DNA from: Actinomadura hallensis
GTDB taxonomy: Bacteria > Actinomycetota > Actinomycetes > Streptosporangiales > Streptosporangiaceae
Direction of reading: 5' to 3'
Assembly (NCBI RefSeq): GCF_006716765.1
Contig: NZ_VFPO01000001.1
Span: 2,976,001-3,040,000, forward strand
DNA: 64,000 nt
Shown here: one piece after another, positions 44,447 to 53,370 of the stretch
How the letters are laid out: each line of letters starts with the position of its first letter
Position numbering within the stretch: position 1 is the stretch's first letter
The notes under the pieces: generated by a model
Seen by the model: only the letters and a program-made list of their open reading frames with translations
The model's database searches: none
What the model was told of the DNA's origin: nothing
Made by a program: the position numbers and the translations under genes

Positions 44447-46165
44447 TTACCGGACCGGCGGGTACGCGTTCGCGAGCAGCTCCCGGAACTGCGCGGAGAA
44501 CCAGTGACCGGAGATCGGCGCGTCCGGCAGGGCGCCGCTCGGGTTGTTCCCGTTGCGCGGGTTGCCCTCGTAGGCGGGGTCGCACATCTCGTCGAAGCCC
44601 TTGCCCTCGTCGTTCGGGATCTCCTCACTGGCCCCGTCCGACTCGCCCGGCGGCTTGATCCACACGTAGGCGTCGATGCCCGGCTCCGGGTTCGCGACCG
44701 GCCGCTCGCCGAGGCCCGCCCCGGCCTGGTTGCACCAGTTGCCGAGGTGGATGCGCCGGTCGGTGCGGCCGCCGTCGACGTAGGCGTTCACGTCCGTCGC
44801 CGGGCCGGGGCCCGCCGGGCGGTCGGGGCCGCCCCAGCCGTTGCGGCTGGTGTCGATGAGCATGCCGATGTCCTGGCCGAAGCCGTTGCCGATCAGCTCC
44901 TGGCGGTACGCCTGCGCGTACGATAGCTCGTCCACGTAGCGGTTCCAGTCGACCCATGAGGACTGCCGGACGGACGTGCCGTTCACGGAGTCGTCGACGC
45001 CGAAGTAGGGCTCCTCCAGCGCCCCGTAGTTGGCCGTGTTGGTGATGAACCCGGCCACGTTGCCCAGCGAGCCGGACTGCCGGACGACGTCGGTGATCAG
45101 GTCGGCGGACGTGGAGAAGTTGTCGTCCCAGCCGAGCCAGCCGTGGTGGCCGATGTCGATGTAGTTGTAGACGTTCGGGATCGCGCCGAGCTTCTCCAGG
45201 GCGTAGGCGATGCCCTTCTGGTAGTTGCCGTTCTCCAGCATCTCGTTGCACGTCTCGGTGGCGACGTCCCCGGTGCCCACGTTGGTGACCAGGTTCGGCA
45301 GCGAGTCGATCTCCACGACCGCGACGATCCGCAGGTCGGCGTACGCCTCGTCGCCGAGGATCTCCGCGATCGGGTCGATGAACTCCTCCCGGTACCTGTC
45401 GATCTCGTGCGGCTCGAGCTCGCCGTTGGACGCCAGCGCGGCGCAGTCGCGTCCGGGCAGGTTGTAGACCACGACCTGGAACGTGTCGGCGCCCTGGTCG
45501 ACCGCCTCGTCCAGGTGGTCGCGCAGGCCCATCCGCCCGCCGGCGCCCTCGATCGCCGCGATGCGGTCCATCCAGACGGCGGTCGGTTCGTCGGCGACGG
45601 CCGAGCCGCCCGGTTCGGAGGCGGCGTTGGCCGACCACTCGGGGTTCACGTACACCTTGGCGCCCGCGTACGGGTTGTCGACGCGGTCACCGGGCGGGTC
45701 GGTGCTCGGCGGCGGGTCGGTCGGGCCCGTGGAGCCGGTGCAGACGGTCCCGTTCAGCGTGAAGCTCGCCGGGGCGGGGTTGGAGCCCGAGTAGGCGCCC
45801 TGGAAGCCCGGCTCGGCCGTCGCGCCGGTGCCGAGCGTCCCGCCCCACTCGGGGCTCCTCACGGTCACGTGGGAGCCCGACTGGGTGAACGTCCCGTTCC
45901 AGCCCGACGTCACGCGCTGGTCGCCGTCGAAGTCCCACTCCAGCGTCCAGCCGCCGGTGATCGGGTCGCCGAGGTTGGTGACCGAGACGGTGGCGGTGAA
46001 CCCGCCGCCCCAGTCGTTGACGGTGTAGTCGACCCTGCACCCGGCGGCCGCGTCGGCCGCGGCCTGGGTCAGCGCGACCGTGCCTGAGGCGAGCAGGAGG
46101 GCGGCCGAGGCGGCCGCGAGGCCGCGGCGGGCGCCGCGTGCCCTGCGCGCTGCGGGGAATCTCAT
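44447..46165 (-). CDS. CBM2-GH6 exo-cellobiohydrolase (Cel6B-like)
   Basis: This is a 572-residue secreted cellulase releasing cellobiose from cellulose chain ends. It has a signal peptide (Arg-rich, cleavage near AAADAAAG), an N-terminal CBM2 (CRVDYTVNDWGGGFTATVSV), a Thr/Pro linker, and a GH6 domain from about 160. The GH6 domain has GRDCAALASNGELEP (acid aspartate), VVEIDSLPNLV, IDIGHHGWLGW and WVKPPGESDG-like WIKPPGESDGASEEIPNDEG. It closely resembles Thermobifida fusca Cel6B, including the exo-type loops. ATG 46165 has AGGAGGAAA upstream. A perfect CelR operator lies 39 bases upstream. Confidence 0.95.
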   Translation of the reverse strand: MRFPAARRARGARRGLAAASAALLLASGTVALTQAAADAAAGCRVDYTVNDWGGGFTATVSVTNLGDPITGGWTLEWDFDGDQRVTSGWNGTFTQSGSHVTVRSPEWGGTLGTGATAEPGFQGAYSGSNPAPASFTLNGTVCTGSTGPTDPPPSTDPPGDRVDNPYAGAKVYVNPEWSANAASEPGGSAVADEPTAVWMDRIAAIEGAGGRMGLRDHLDEAVDQGADTFQVVVYNLPGRDCAALASNGELEPHEIDRYREEFIDPIAEILGDEAYADLRIVAVVEIDSLPNLVTNVGTGDVATETCNEMLENGNYQKGIAYALEKLGAIPNVYNYIDIGHHGWLGWDDNFSTSADLITDVVRQSGSLGNVAGFITNTANYGALEEPYFGVDDSVNGTSVRQSSWVDWNRYVDELSYAQAYRQELIGNGFGQDIGMLIDTSRNGWGGPDRPAGPGPATDVNAYVDGGRTDRRIHLGNWCNQAGAGLGERPVANPEPGIDAYVWIKPPGESDGASEEIPNDEGKGFDEMCDPAYEGNPRNGNNPSGALPDAPISGHWFSAQFRELLANAYPPVR

Positions 46166-46203
46166 CCGGTTTCCTCCTCTGGTCGGAGCGGGGGCATGGC
46201 GAT

Positions 46204-46217
46204 TGGGAGCGCTCCCA
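46204..46217. promoter_or_regulatory. CelR/CebR operator (GH6 side)
   Basis: TGGGAGCGCTCCCA is the exact 14-base palindrome bound by CelR of Thermobifida and CebR of Streptomyces; cellobiose releases the repressor. Its position just upstream of the GH6 start suits repression of that gene. Confidence 0.9.
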
Positions 46218-46357
46218 CTCCTGGGCTGACGGCGAACGTAGGACATCCCGGATCGGGCGGGAAAGTCGTGTTCCACACCTTTCACGAGGTTTCACCGCGC
46301 CTCGCGCCCGCGAGCACCGCGTTCTCCCGCCGCGGCGAGCCGGCCGCCCGGCGGCCC

Positions 46358-46386
46358 TTGACAGGCCGGGCGTCCGAACGGATTCT
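46358..46386 (+). promoter_or_regulatory. Promoter of the CelR/CebR-like gene
   Basis: A consensus TTGACA (46358-46363) lies 17 bases from GATTCT (46381-46386). The second CelR box starts at the next base, so it would cover the transcription start, giving autoregulation. Confidence 0.65.
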
Positions 46387-46400
46387 TGGGAGCGCTCCCA
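46387..46400. promoter_or_regulatory. CelR/CebR operator (regulator side)
   Basis: This is the second perfect copy of TGGGAGCGCTCCCA, 169 bases from the first and directly after the -10 element of the regulator promoter. Confidence 0.9.
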
Positions 46401-46463
46401 CTACTCCCCGACCCGGCCCCCACCCCCCGAAAAGGCCGGGAACCCCGAAGGGAGTGCCCCAGC

Positions 46464-47501
46464 GTGACCCCCACCCGCCCCGCCGAAACCCCCGCCCCTC
46501 CCTCCCGTCCCCCCACACTCGCGCACGTGGCCCAGCTCGCCGGGGTGTCCCCGGCGACGGCGTCCCGCGTGCTCAACGGCTCCGCCCGGGTGAGCCGCGC
46601 CGCCCGGCTCCGGGTCGAGGCCGCCGCCGAGCGGCTCGGCTACGTCCGCCGCCGCCCGGGCTCCCCCGGCCGCGTCTCCTCCGGGACGATCGCGGCCGTC
46701 GTGTGCGAGGACGCCTGCCGCGTCCTCGGCGACCCCTACTTCGCGCGCCTGCTGTGGGGCGTCCGGCGCGAGCTCGCCGGCCGCGCGCCGCTCGTCGTCC
46801 TCATGGCCGGCCGGGCGGACGAGTGGCGGGCGGCCGCGGGCTACCTGCGCGGCGGGCAGGCCGAGGGCGTCCTGCTCCTCGGCGCCCGCCGTCACCACGT
46901 CGCGCCGCTGGTCCAGGCGGCCGCGGGCGCCCCGGTCGTCCTGGCCGGGCGGCCCCTGGACGACGTCGCGCTGCCGTACGTCGACGTCGACAACCTGGGC
47001 GGGGCGCAGGCCGCCGTCCGGCACCTGCTCGCCTCCGGGCGCCGCCGCATCGGCACGATCGCCGGGCCCGCCGACATGGGCGCCGCCGTCGACCGGCTGG
47101 CCGGCTACCGGCTCGCCGCCCGGGAGGCGGGGATGGGCGTCAACGGGCTCGTCTGCCAGGGCGACCTCGGGCGGCTGTCCGGCGAGCGGGCGATGCGCGC
47201 GCTGCTGGAGCGGCGCCCCGACGTCGACGCGGTCCTCGCCGCCTCCGACCAGATGGCCGTGGGCGCGCTCAGCGCGCTGCGCCGCGCCGGGCGCCGCGTC
47301 CCCGACGACGTGGCCGTGGTCGGGTTCGACGACGCGCCGGTCGCGCGCCAGGTGCGCCCCCGGCTGACGACCGTCCAGCGGCCCGCCGAGGACCTCGGCG
47401 CCCGGCTGGCCCGCGAGCTGCGGGCCTGCACCGGCGGGCGTCCCGCCGGGGAGCGCGCCGTCGTGCTCCGCACCAAGCTGATCATCCGGGAGTCCGCCTG
47501 A
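46464..47501 (+). CDS. LacI-family cellulase regulator (CelR/CebR-like)
   Basis: This is a 345-residue LacI repressor with N-terminal helix-turn-helix (LAHVAQLAGVSPATASRVLN) and a sugar-binding core (GVLLLGARRHH, GTIAGPADMGAAVDRLAGYR, VLAASDQMAVGALSALR). GTG at 46464 is preferred because the longer frame from ATG 46386 would place the start upstream of, and across, the operator. Two perfect CelR/CebR boxes flank its divergent promoter region shared with the GH6 cellulase, which makes a cellobiose-responsive cellulase regulator the best assignment. Confidence 0.88.
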   Translation: MTPTRPAETPAPPSRPPTLAHVAQLAGVSPATASRVLNGSARVSRAARLRVEAAAERLGYVRRRPGSPGRVSSGTIAAVVCEDACRVLGDPYFARLLWGVRRELAGRAPLVVLMAGRADEWRAAAGYLRGGQAEGVLLLGARRHHVAPLVQAAAGAPVVLAGRPLDDVALPYVDVDNLGGAQAAVRHLLASGRRRIGTIAGPADMGAAVDRLAGYRLAAREAGMGVNGLVCQGDLGRLSGERAMRALLERRPDVDAVLAASDQMAVGALSALRRAGRRVPDDVAVVGFDDAPVARQVRPRLTTVQRPAEDLGARLARELRACTGGRPAGERAVVLRTKLIIRESA

Positions 47502-47596
47502 CCGCCCCGGGCCGATGACCCTTCCGGGGCCCGTGACGGCGCGTTCTCCGATGCACTTTCGCCACGGGCCCCGCAAGGACGCAGGCCCCGCCCATG

Positions 47597-47610
47597 CGAA
47601 CATATGTTCG
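47597..47610. promoter_or_regulatory. SOS (LexA) box overlapping the dinB start
   Basis: CGAACATATGTTCG is a perfect palindrome matching the actinobacterial LexA consensus (CGAAC-N4-GTTCG). It contains the ATG at 47604 and ends at the alternative GTG 47610. Confidence 0.88.
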
Positions 47611-48797
47611 TGTCTGATGAGGCCACGATCTTGCATGCCGACCTGGACGCGTTCTACGCGTCGGTCGAGCAGCGGGACGATCCGGGACTGCGGGGGCGGC
47701 CGGTGATCGTCGGGACGGGCGTGGTGCTGGCGGCCAGCTACGAGGCGAAGGCCCACGGGGTGCGGACCGCGATGAGCGGGGCGCTGGCGCGGCGGCTGTG
47801 CCCGCGGGCGGTCGTCGTCCGGCCCCGCATGAGCGCCTACACCGAGGCGAGCCGGGCCGTGTTCGCGATCTTCCGCGCCACGACGCCGCTGGTGGAGGGG
47901 CTGTCGATCGACGAGGCGTTCCTCGACGCGGACGGGCTGGGCGCGCCGCCCGCGGACGTCGCCGCCCGGCTGCGGCGCACGGTCGCCGAGGAGGTCGGGC
48001 TGCCGATCACGGTCGGGGTGGCGCGCACGAAGTTCCTCGCCAAGGTCGCCAGCGGCGTCGCCAAGCCCGACGGCCTGCTGGTGGTGCCGCCCGACGCGGA
48101 ACCGGAGTTCCTCCGCCCGCTCCCGGTCCGGAGCCTGTGGGGCGTCGGCCGCGCCACCGCCGCCCGGCTCGCCCGGTACGGGGTCACGACGGTCGGGGAC
48201 GTGGCGGACATGCCGGAGAGCACCCTCGTGTCGCTGCTCGGCCCCGCCGCCGCGGGGCACCTGCGCGCGCTGGCGCACAACCGCGACCCGCGCCCGGTGC
48301 GCACCGGCGTCCGGCGCCGGTCGATGGGCGCGCAGCGGGCGCTGGGGCGCCGCCGCCGGTCGCCGGAGGAACTGGACGCCATGCTCGTCGGGCTGGTCGA
48401 CCGCCTTAGCGGCAGGCTGCGCGCGGCGCGGCGGGTGTGCCGGACGGTCACGCTCCGGCTCCGGTTCGGCGACTACGCGCGGGCCACGCGGTCGCGGACG
48501 CTGCCGCAGGCCACGGCCGAGACCGCGCGGATCCTGGAGACGGCGCGGGCGCTGCTCGCCGCCGCGGCGCCCGCGATCGCCGAGCGGGGCCTCACGCTGA
48601 TCGGCGTCTCGCTCGGCGACCTGCGCGACGACCGGGCCGTCCAGCTCGCGCTCCCGCTGGACGGCGCGGGCGGGGCCGGCGGGGACGCGGACGCCGCGGT
48701 CGACGGGATCCGTGACCGGTTCGGGTCGTCGGCGATCACCCGCGCCGTGCTCCTCGGGCGCGACCAGGGACTCTCCGTCCCGATGCTCCCCGACTGA
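47604..48797 (+). CDS. dinB: DNA polymerase IV (Y-family translesion polymerase)
   Basis: This 397-residue error-prone polymerase copies past damaged bases. The palm has ILHADLDAFYASVEQRDDP and the metal-binding SIDEAFLDADG. The finger region has ASYEAKAHGVRTAM, the helix-hairpin-helix (LWGVGRATAARLARYGV) lies near 175, and the little-finger domain follows. The start codon lies inside a perfect LexA box, and no ribosome-binding site is seen upstream, so the message may be leaderless with ATG 47604 or GTG 47610. SOS induction after DNA damage is strongly implied. Confidence 0.94.
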   Translation: MFVSDEATILHADLDAFYASVEQRDDPGLRGRPVIVGTGVVLAASYEAKAHGVRTAMSGALARRLCPRAVVVRPRMSAYTEASRAVFAIFRATTPLVEGLSIDEAFLDADGLGAPPADVAARLRRTVAEEVGLPITVGVARTKFLAKVASGVAKPDGLLVVPPDAEPEFLRPLPVRSLWGVGRATAARLARYGVTTVGDVADMPESTLVSLLGPAAAGHLRALAHNRDPRPVRTGVRRRSMGAQRALGRRRRSPEELDAMLVGLVDRLSGRLRAARRVCRTVTLRLRFGDYARATRSRTLPQATAETARILETARALLAAAAPAIAERGLTLIGVSLGDLRDDRAVQLALPLDGAGGAGGDADAAVDGIRDRFGSSAITRAVLLGRDQGLSVPMLPD

Positions 48798-48886
48798 TCC
48801 CCGCGGGGCGTCCGGCGGTGCGGGGCCCGCACCCGGCGGGGCCCCGTCCGTGAGATCATCGTCGCCCGGGGACGAGTGGAGTTGCG

Positions 48887-49693
48887 ATGGCTGATGAGGG
48901 GTGGTCGCCCGCCGACGTGGATCTGACGACGCCCAACACGGCGCGGATCTACGACTATCTGCTCGGCGGCAAGGACAACTACGCGGCCGACCGCGAGGTG
49001 GCCGAACGGCTGATCGAGGTCATCCCCGAGGCGCGGACGGCCGCGCGGGAGAACCATGCCTTCGTCGGCCGCGCCGTCCGCTTCCTCGCCCGGCGGGGCC
49101 TCCGGCAGTTCATCGACGTCGGCAGCAAGCTGCCCGCGCGCGGCAACGTCCACGAGGTCGCCGCCGAGGTGGCGCCGGACGCGGCGGTCGTGTTCGCCGA
49201 CGGCGACCCCGTCGTCCTCGCGCACGCCCGGGCCCTGCTCGCCGGGACGGCGCGCACCGCGGCGGTGCGGTGCGACCCGCGGCGCCCCGCGGCCCTGGTG
49301 AAGGACCCGGCCGTCCGCGCGCTCATCGACTTCGACCGGCCGGTGGCGTGCGTGCTCGACCGCGTCCTGCACTTCATCGACGACGCGGCCGAGGCCGCCG
49401 AGGCCGTCCGTGAGCTGCACGACGCCCTGCCCGCCGGCAGCCACCTGGTGTTCACCCACATCACCCAGGACCCCGAACCGGAGTCGGGCGAGGACGTCGG
49501 CCAGGTGTTCAAGCCGACCGCCGGGCACTTCTGGGGCCGGACCCGCGCCGAGATCCTCGACATCGTCGGGTGCTTCGACCTCCTCGAACCCGGCCTGACC
49601 TACACCTCGCAGTGGCGGCCCGACCCGTCCGCCCCGGCGGTCGGGAACCCGGAGCGGACCTTTACCCTCGCGGGCGTCGGCCGCCGCCGCTGA
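48887..49693 (+). CDS. DUF574-type S-adenosylmethionine methyltransferase
   Basis: This is a 268-residue actinobacterial SAM-dependent methyltransferase. The family start PNTARIYDYLLGGKDNYAAD is intact. RQFIDVGSKLPARGNVHEVA gives the cofactor loop, VVFADGDPVVLAHARALL the acidic strand, and PAGSHLVFTHITQD the later motif. Many actinomycetes carry dozens of such genes with unknown substrates. The glycine-rich loop reads DVGSKLPARGN, slightly unlike the common DIGTGLPT form. ATG 48887 has GGAG upstream. It stands alone between dinB and the convergent cyclase-like gene. Confidence 0.88.
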   Translation: MADEGWSPADVDLTTPNTARIYDYLLGGKDNYAADREVAERLIEVIPEARTAARENHAFVGRAVRFLARRGLRQFIDVGSKLPARGNVHEVAAEVAPDAAVVFADGDPVVLAHARALLAGTARTAAVRCDPRRPAALVKDPAVRALIDFDRPVACVLDRVLHFIDDAAEAAEAVRELHDALPAGSHLVFTHITQDPEPESGEDVGQVFKPTAGHFWGRTRAEILDIVGCFDLLEPGLTYTSQWRPDPSAPAVGNPERTFTLAGVGRRR

Positions 49694-49728
49694 CCGGCCT
49701 GCGGGAAGGCCGGACGCCTGCGGGAAGG

Positions 49729-50490
49729 TCAGACGGCGCGCCGGCCCAGCAGGCGCCGCGTCCGCGCGGTGAGGCCGGGCGGCGGGGCGGGCGCGAGGGC
49801 CGCGGCCTCGTCGAGGATCCAGCCCCGGTGCGTGCGGCCGGTGACCCGCAGCCGCACGAGCGGGGCGTAGGACTCCGCCCTGATCCCCGCGTAGCCGTGC
49901 CGCACGATCGAGTGGTAGATGTCGTCGGACACGACCAGGACCAGCGGCGCGGCGGTGCGCCGCAGGGCGCCCTTCGCCTCGGGGGAGTCCAGCAGCCGGA
50001 ACGCCACGTCGAGCGCCTCGCCGAAATTGCCGTGCCCGTCATTGTGCACCTCTCCGGCGTGCACGACGACGCGAATGCGAATTCTCCGGTCGCAGCCCTG
50101 GGAGAGCAGCCGCCCGGCGTTGTACTCCGACAGCAGCGAGGACAGGATCGGCACCAGCGGGTGCAGGAGCAGCGTTTTCGGAACCTCGTCGAGCGGGCGG
50201 ATGAGGACCAGCACCCCGTCGCCCCGGTCGACGTAGGGGTCCCGGTGCCGCTCCGCGATTCCGGTCCGCGCGAACGCCTCTTCCAGGAGCCGGTAGAGCA
50301 CCAGGCGCAGTTCCGCCTTCACCGGGTCGGTGCGGGCGGTGGACCCCTCGATGTCCACCGCCAGGATGGCGCGGTAGCGCGGCCGGAGAAGCTCCGGCCC
50401 GACGGCCGGGAGCCGCGGCCCGGACGCGTCCACGAGGACGGGCCCGCGGAACCCCGTCCGCTCACCATCGATCACCATCTCGCCGTTCAT
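49729..50490 (-). CDS. Class III nucleotide-cyclase-like domain protein, probably degenerate
   Basis: The 253-residue protein has a cyclase-homology fold: AILAVDIEGSTARTD carries the first metal aspartate and YVDRGDGVLVLI the second. HAGEVHNDGHGNFGEALDVA matches the later cyclase strand. The transition-state asparagine expected before the arginine (NxxxR) is Asp in LDVAFRLLD, so catalytic cAMP formation is doubtful. No sensor or membrane segment is present. ATG 50490 follows a GGGGG run. It is divergent from a histidine kinase gene and shares a 340-base promoter region with it. Confidence 0.7.
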   Translation of the reverse strand: MNGEMVIDGERTGFRGPVLVDASGPRLPAVGPELLRPRYRAILAVDIEGSTARTDPVKAELRLVLYRLLEEAFARTGIAERHRDPYVDRGDGVLVLIRPLDEVPKTLLLHPLVPILSSLLSEYNAGRLLSQGCDRRIRIRVVVHAGEVHNDGHGNFGEALDVAFRLLDSPEAKGALRRTAAPLVLVVSDDIYHSIVRHGYAGIRAESYAPLVRLRVTGRTHRGWILDEAAALAPAPPPGLTARTRRLLGRRAV

Positions 50491-50649
50491 TTCCCCCGTG
50501 CCCCTCTCCGGGCGGCCCACCGGCCGCCGGTGGAGAGATCCTGGCATTAGGGCATCAGGTCGGCAATCCAGGTCATCCCGGAAACGATCCCGGGGTTTCC
50601 CGGCACCTTTCCGGAAATGTAAATTCCCTTCGGGTAATACGGTTTCTCC

Positions 50650-50666
50650 GCATCGATCGGATAACG
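50650..50666 (+). promoter_or_regulatory. 17-base element upstream of the first histidine kinase gene
   Basis: GCATCGATCGGATAACG recurs with one mismatch at 53371-53387, upstream of the second kinase gene. Flanking bases are not conserved between the copies. It is a candidate binding site for the response regulator encoded between them. The rest of the 340-base divergent gap (50491-50830) shows no gene. Confidence 0.5.
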
Positions 50667-50830
50667 CCCTCCCGGCCCGGCGCGACGGCCGGGGAAGATG
50701 CCCGTGCGCCCCGCCGCGCCCGGCCCCGTCCCCGCCCGCGGCGCCGCCGCCCCGGGAAAGCACGGATCACCGCACCGTGGGTTCGCGGTGGCAGGACGTC
50801 TCCGCGGGTCCGAGCATGGAAGGGATGGTC

Positions 50831-52681
50831 GTGGTCATTTCCGCCCCCCGCAGGCGCAGATCGCCGCCGTGGTTCGGCACGGAGACGAGGCGCGCCCTCG
50901 CCGCGGGGCTCGCGGTCGCGGGGGTGGCGCTGGCGGCGGGCTGGCCGTACTGGCGGGACCACCCGGCCGCCGCCGCGATCACGCTGGTGAGCTGCGCCGC
51001 GACCGCCGTCGTGGGCGTCCTGCTGGCCACCGGGGGGCGGACGCGCCGCACCGGGCTGCTGTTCGTCGCCGCGTCGGTGTGCTGGGCGGTCAACTGGGCG
51101 GCGAGCTGGGACGCCGGCATCGGCCCGATCCTGTCGCCCTACGCGCAGGCCGAGTTCTACCTCGCGCTCGGCGTGGGCGTCCTGATGTATCCGAGCGGGC
51201 GGCTGGAGTACCCGGCCGACCGGATCTGGTCGGGCGCCGCGTGCGTCGTGCTCCTCGTCTGCCCGACCGCGCTGTGGGCGACCTCCGAGCCGGAGTGGGC
51301 CGCCTTCCGCGGCGCGTCCGTGTGGTGGCCCGCGCCGTTCCCCCACTTCGCGGCGTTCCAGATCGTCCTGCAGGTCTCGGCGGTGCTGTACGTCCTGCTC
51401 GCGCTGTCGTTCGCCGTCGTGCTGCTGCTCCGGCTGCCCCGGATGGGCAGGCTGCGGCGGCTGCTCACCCTGCCCGTGACCGCCGCGCTGGCGGTCGTCG
51501 CGATCTGCGCCGCGCTGACCCAGAAGCCGATCATGGAGGCGTCGATCCCGCTGGACGACCTCCTGCGGGTGTACGTCGTCCAGGGCGCGGCCGCCGTCCT
51601 CGTGCCGCTGACGCTGATGGCGTCCGGGCTGCGGCTCCGCATCGCCGAGCTGGCCGTCGCCGGGCGGATGCTCCGGCTCACCGCGCCGGTGTCGGTCGAG
51701 CGGGTCCGCGACGCCCTGCGCGACGTCCTGCACGACCCGACGCTGGAACTGTGGTTCTGGGCGCCGATCGAGCAGACCTACGTCGACACCGCCGGCCGCC
51801 CCGTCTGCATCGGCCCCGACGAGACCGGCGCCGACGAGACCGGCCCGGACGGGGACCTCGCGGACGCCCCCGGCGGCGGGGACGCGGGGCGCTGGCGGCA
51901 CCGGGTGCTCAGCGCCTCCGGCGACCCGCTCGCCGTCGTGGAGCTCGGCGGCGCGCTGCGCGACCACGAGTCGCTCGTCGAGGCGGCGCTGGTCGCCGGG
52001 GGCCGGGTGCTGGAGACCGCGCGGCTGCAGGCCAGCGTCCACGCCGGCCTGGAGCAGGTCCGCGCCGCCTACCGCCGGCTCCTCCGCGCCGAGACCGTCG
52101 AGCGCGAGCGCCTCGCCCGCGACCTGCACGACGGCGCCCAGCAGCGGCTGCTCGCGCTCGGCGCGATGCTCGGCACGCTGGAGGCGGTCAGCGACGACCC
52201 CGTGGTCAAGGAGCACGCCCGCACCTGCCGCGCCGAGCTGAAGAAGGCGCTCGCCGAGCTGCGGGCCCTCGCCCGCGAGGTCCAGCCGGCGCTGCTCGTC
52301 CAGGACGGCCTCGGCCCGGCGCTGGAGGTCGTCGCCGAGCGGCTGGGCGTCCGCGTCAAGCTCGACGTCACGGCGCGGAGGTTCTCCCGCGAGATCGAGT
52401 CCGCGCTTTACTCTGCGCTTTGCGAGGCGCTGTCGTACGCTGTCGACCGCGCGCGTGCGTCCGAGGTGCTCGTGCGGGTGGGCGCCGAGGGCCGCCGGGT
52501 GGTCGCGGAGATGAGCTGCGACTGCGCGGGCGCCGCGGCGGGCGGGCCCGCCGGTCCCGCCGATCCCGCCGCCGAGCTGGCGGGGCTGTCCGGCCGGATC
52601 GGGGCGCTGCGCGGCCACGTGGAAGTCGACGGCGCCCCCGGCCGGGGCACGACGGTAAGGATGGACCTGCCATGCGAGTAG
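50831..52681 (+). CDS. Membrane histidine kinase, H-box intact, ATP-binding domain degenerate
   Basis: This 616-residue NarX/DesK-type (HisKA_3) kinase has about seven hydrophobic segments in residues 30-260. An unclassified region with charged repeats (DETGADETGPDGD) follows, then the dimerisation helix with the canonical H-box ERERLARDLHDGAQQRL (His433). The ATPase domain lacks the essential N-box Asn (CEALSYAVDRA, Tyr536 at its position). The DxGxG box reads CDCAG. The last box (RIGALRGH... GRGTTV) is kept. It can probably be phosphorylated but hardly bind ATP. GTG 50831 is chosen for its GGAAGGG site with six-base spacing. It overlaps the regulator gene by ten bases. Confidence 0.85.
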   Translation: MVISAPRRRRSPPWFGTETRRALAAGLAVAGVALAAGWPYWRDHPAAAAITLVSCAATAVVGVLLATGGRTRRTGLLFVAASVCWAVNWAASWDAGIGPILSPYAQAEFYLALGVGVLMYPSGRLEYPADRIWSGAACVVLLVCPTALWATSEPEWAAFRGASVWWPAPFPHFAAFQIVLQVSAVLYVLLALSFAVVLLLRLPRMGRLRRLLTLPVTAALAVVAICAALTQKPIMEASIPLDDLLRVYVVQGAAAVLVPLTLMASGLRLRIAELAVAGRMLRLTAPVSVERVRDALRDVLHDPTLELWFWAPIEQTYVDTAGRPVCIGPDETGADETGPDGDLADAPGGGDAGRWRHRVLSASGDPLAVVELGGALRDHESLVEAALVAGGRVLETARLQASVHAGLEQVRAAYRRLLRAETVERERLARDLHDGAQQRLLALGAMLGTLEAVSDDPVVKEHARTCRAELKKALAELRALAREVQPALLVQDGLGPALEVVAERLGVRVKLDVTARRFSREIESALYSALCEALSYAVDRARASEVLVRVGAEGRRVVAEMSCDCAGAAAGGPAGPADPAAELAGLSGRIGALRGHVEVDGAPGRGTTVRMDLPCE

Positions 52682-53346
52682 CCGTGGCGGAGGACAGCGG
52701 GATCTTCCGGCAGGCGCTGGTCACCCTGCTCACCACGGTCGGCATCGAGGTCGTCGTGTCCGCGGGCTCCGGCGACGAGCTCGTCGCCCGCGTCGCCGAC
52801 GACCCGCCCGACGTGGCGATCCTCGACCTGCACATGCCGCCGACGTTCACCGACGAGGGCGTCGTCGCCGCGCGCCGCCTCCTGGAGCGCCACCCCGGCA
52901 CCGGCGTGCTCGTCCTGTCCGCCTACAACGAGACGCCCCCGGCGATGGAGCTGTTCCGCGACCAGCCCCGCGGCGTCGGCTACCTGCTGAAGGACCACGT
53001 CACGGACGTGGAGAACCTGCGGTCGGCGCTCGAGCGGGTCATGCGGGGCGAGGTCGTCATCGACCCGGACGTGGTGAGCCGCCTCGTCGAGGCGCGGCAC
53101 CGCGAGCACGAGCTGGCCCGGCTGTCCGAGCGGGAGCGGGAGGTGCTCGCGCTCATGGCGGAGGGGCACTCCAACGCGGGCATCGGCAGGCGGCTGCACC
53201 TGTCCGCCCGGACCGTCGAGGACCACGTGCGGGCCATCTTCACCAAGCTCAAGATCGCCTCGTCGGGCGGCCCCCGGGGGCCGCAGGACAGCAACAAGCG
53301 CGTCCTCGCGGTGCTGACCTGGCTGCGCGCCGTCGAGGCGCGCTGA
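52672..53346 (+). CDS. NarL/LuxR-family response regulator
   Basis: This is a 224-residue regulator with an intact receiver domain: acidic pair E7/D8, phospho-acceptor Asp52 in VAILDLHMPP, and Lys107 in GYLLKDHV. A C-terminal LuxR-type helix-turn-helix follows (ARLSEREREVLALMAEGHSN and RRLHLSARTVEDHVRAIFTK). A glycine-rich insertion near residue 200 follows the DNA-binding helix. It overlaps the first kinase by ten bases and is the obvious phosphorylation target of both flanking kinases. It probably activates from the 17-base elements upstream of each kinase gene. Confidence 0.93.
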   Translation: MRVAVAEDSGIFRQALVTLLTTVGIEVVVSAGSGDELVARVADDPPDVAILDLHMPPTFTDEGVVAARRLLERHPGTGVLVLSAYNETPPAMELFRDQPRGVGYLLKDHVTDVENLRSALERVMRGEVVIDPDVVSRLVEARHREHELARLSEREREVLALMAEGHSNAGIGRRLHLSARTVEDHVRAIFTKLKIASSGGPRGPQDSNKRVLAVLTWLRAVEAR

Positions 53347-53370
53347 CCGGCCCCGCCGGGGCCGCGGCGG

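Noticed and set aside
51157..51681. Minus-strand ORF within the first kinase gene
   Set aside because: It is a low-complexity Ser/Arg/Thr translation opposite membrane helices, typical of shadow frames.
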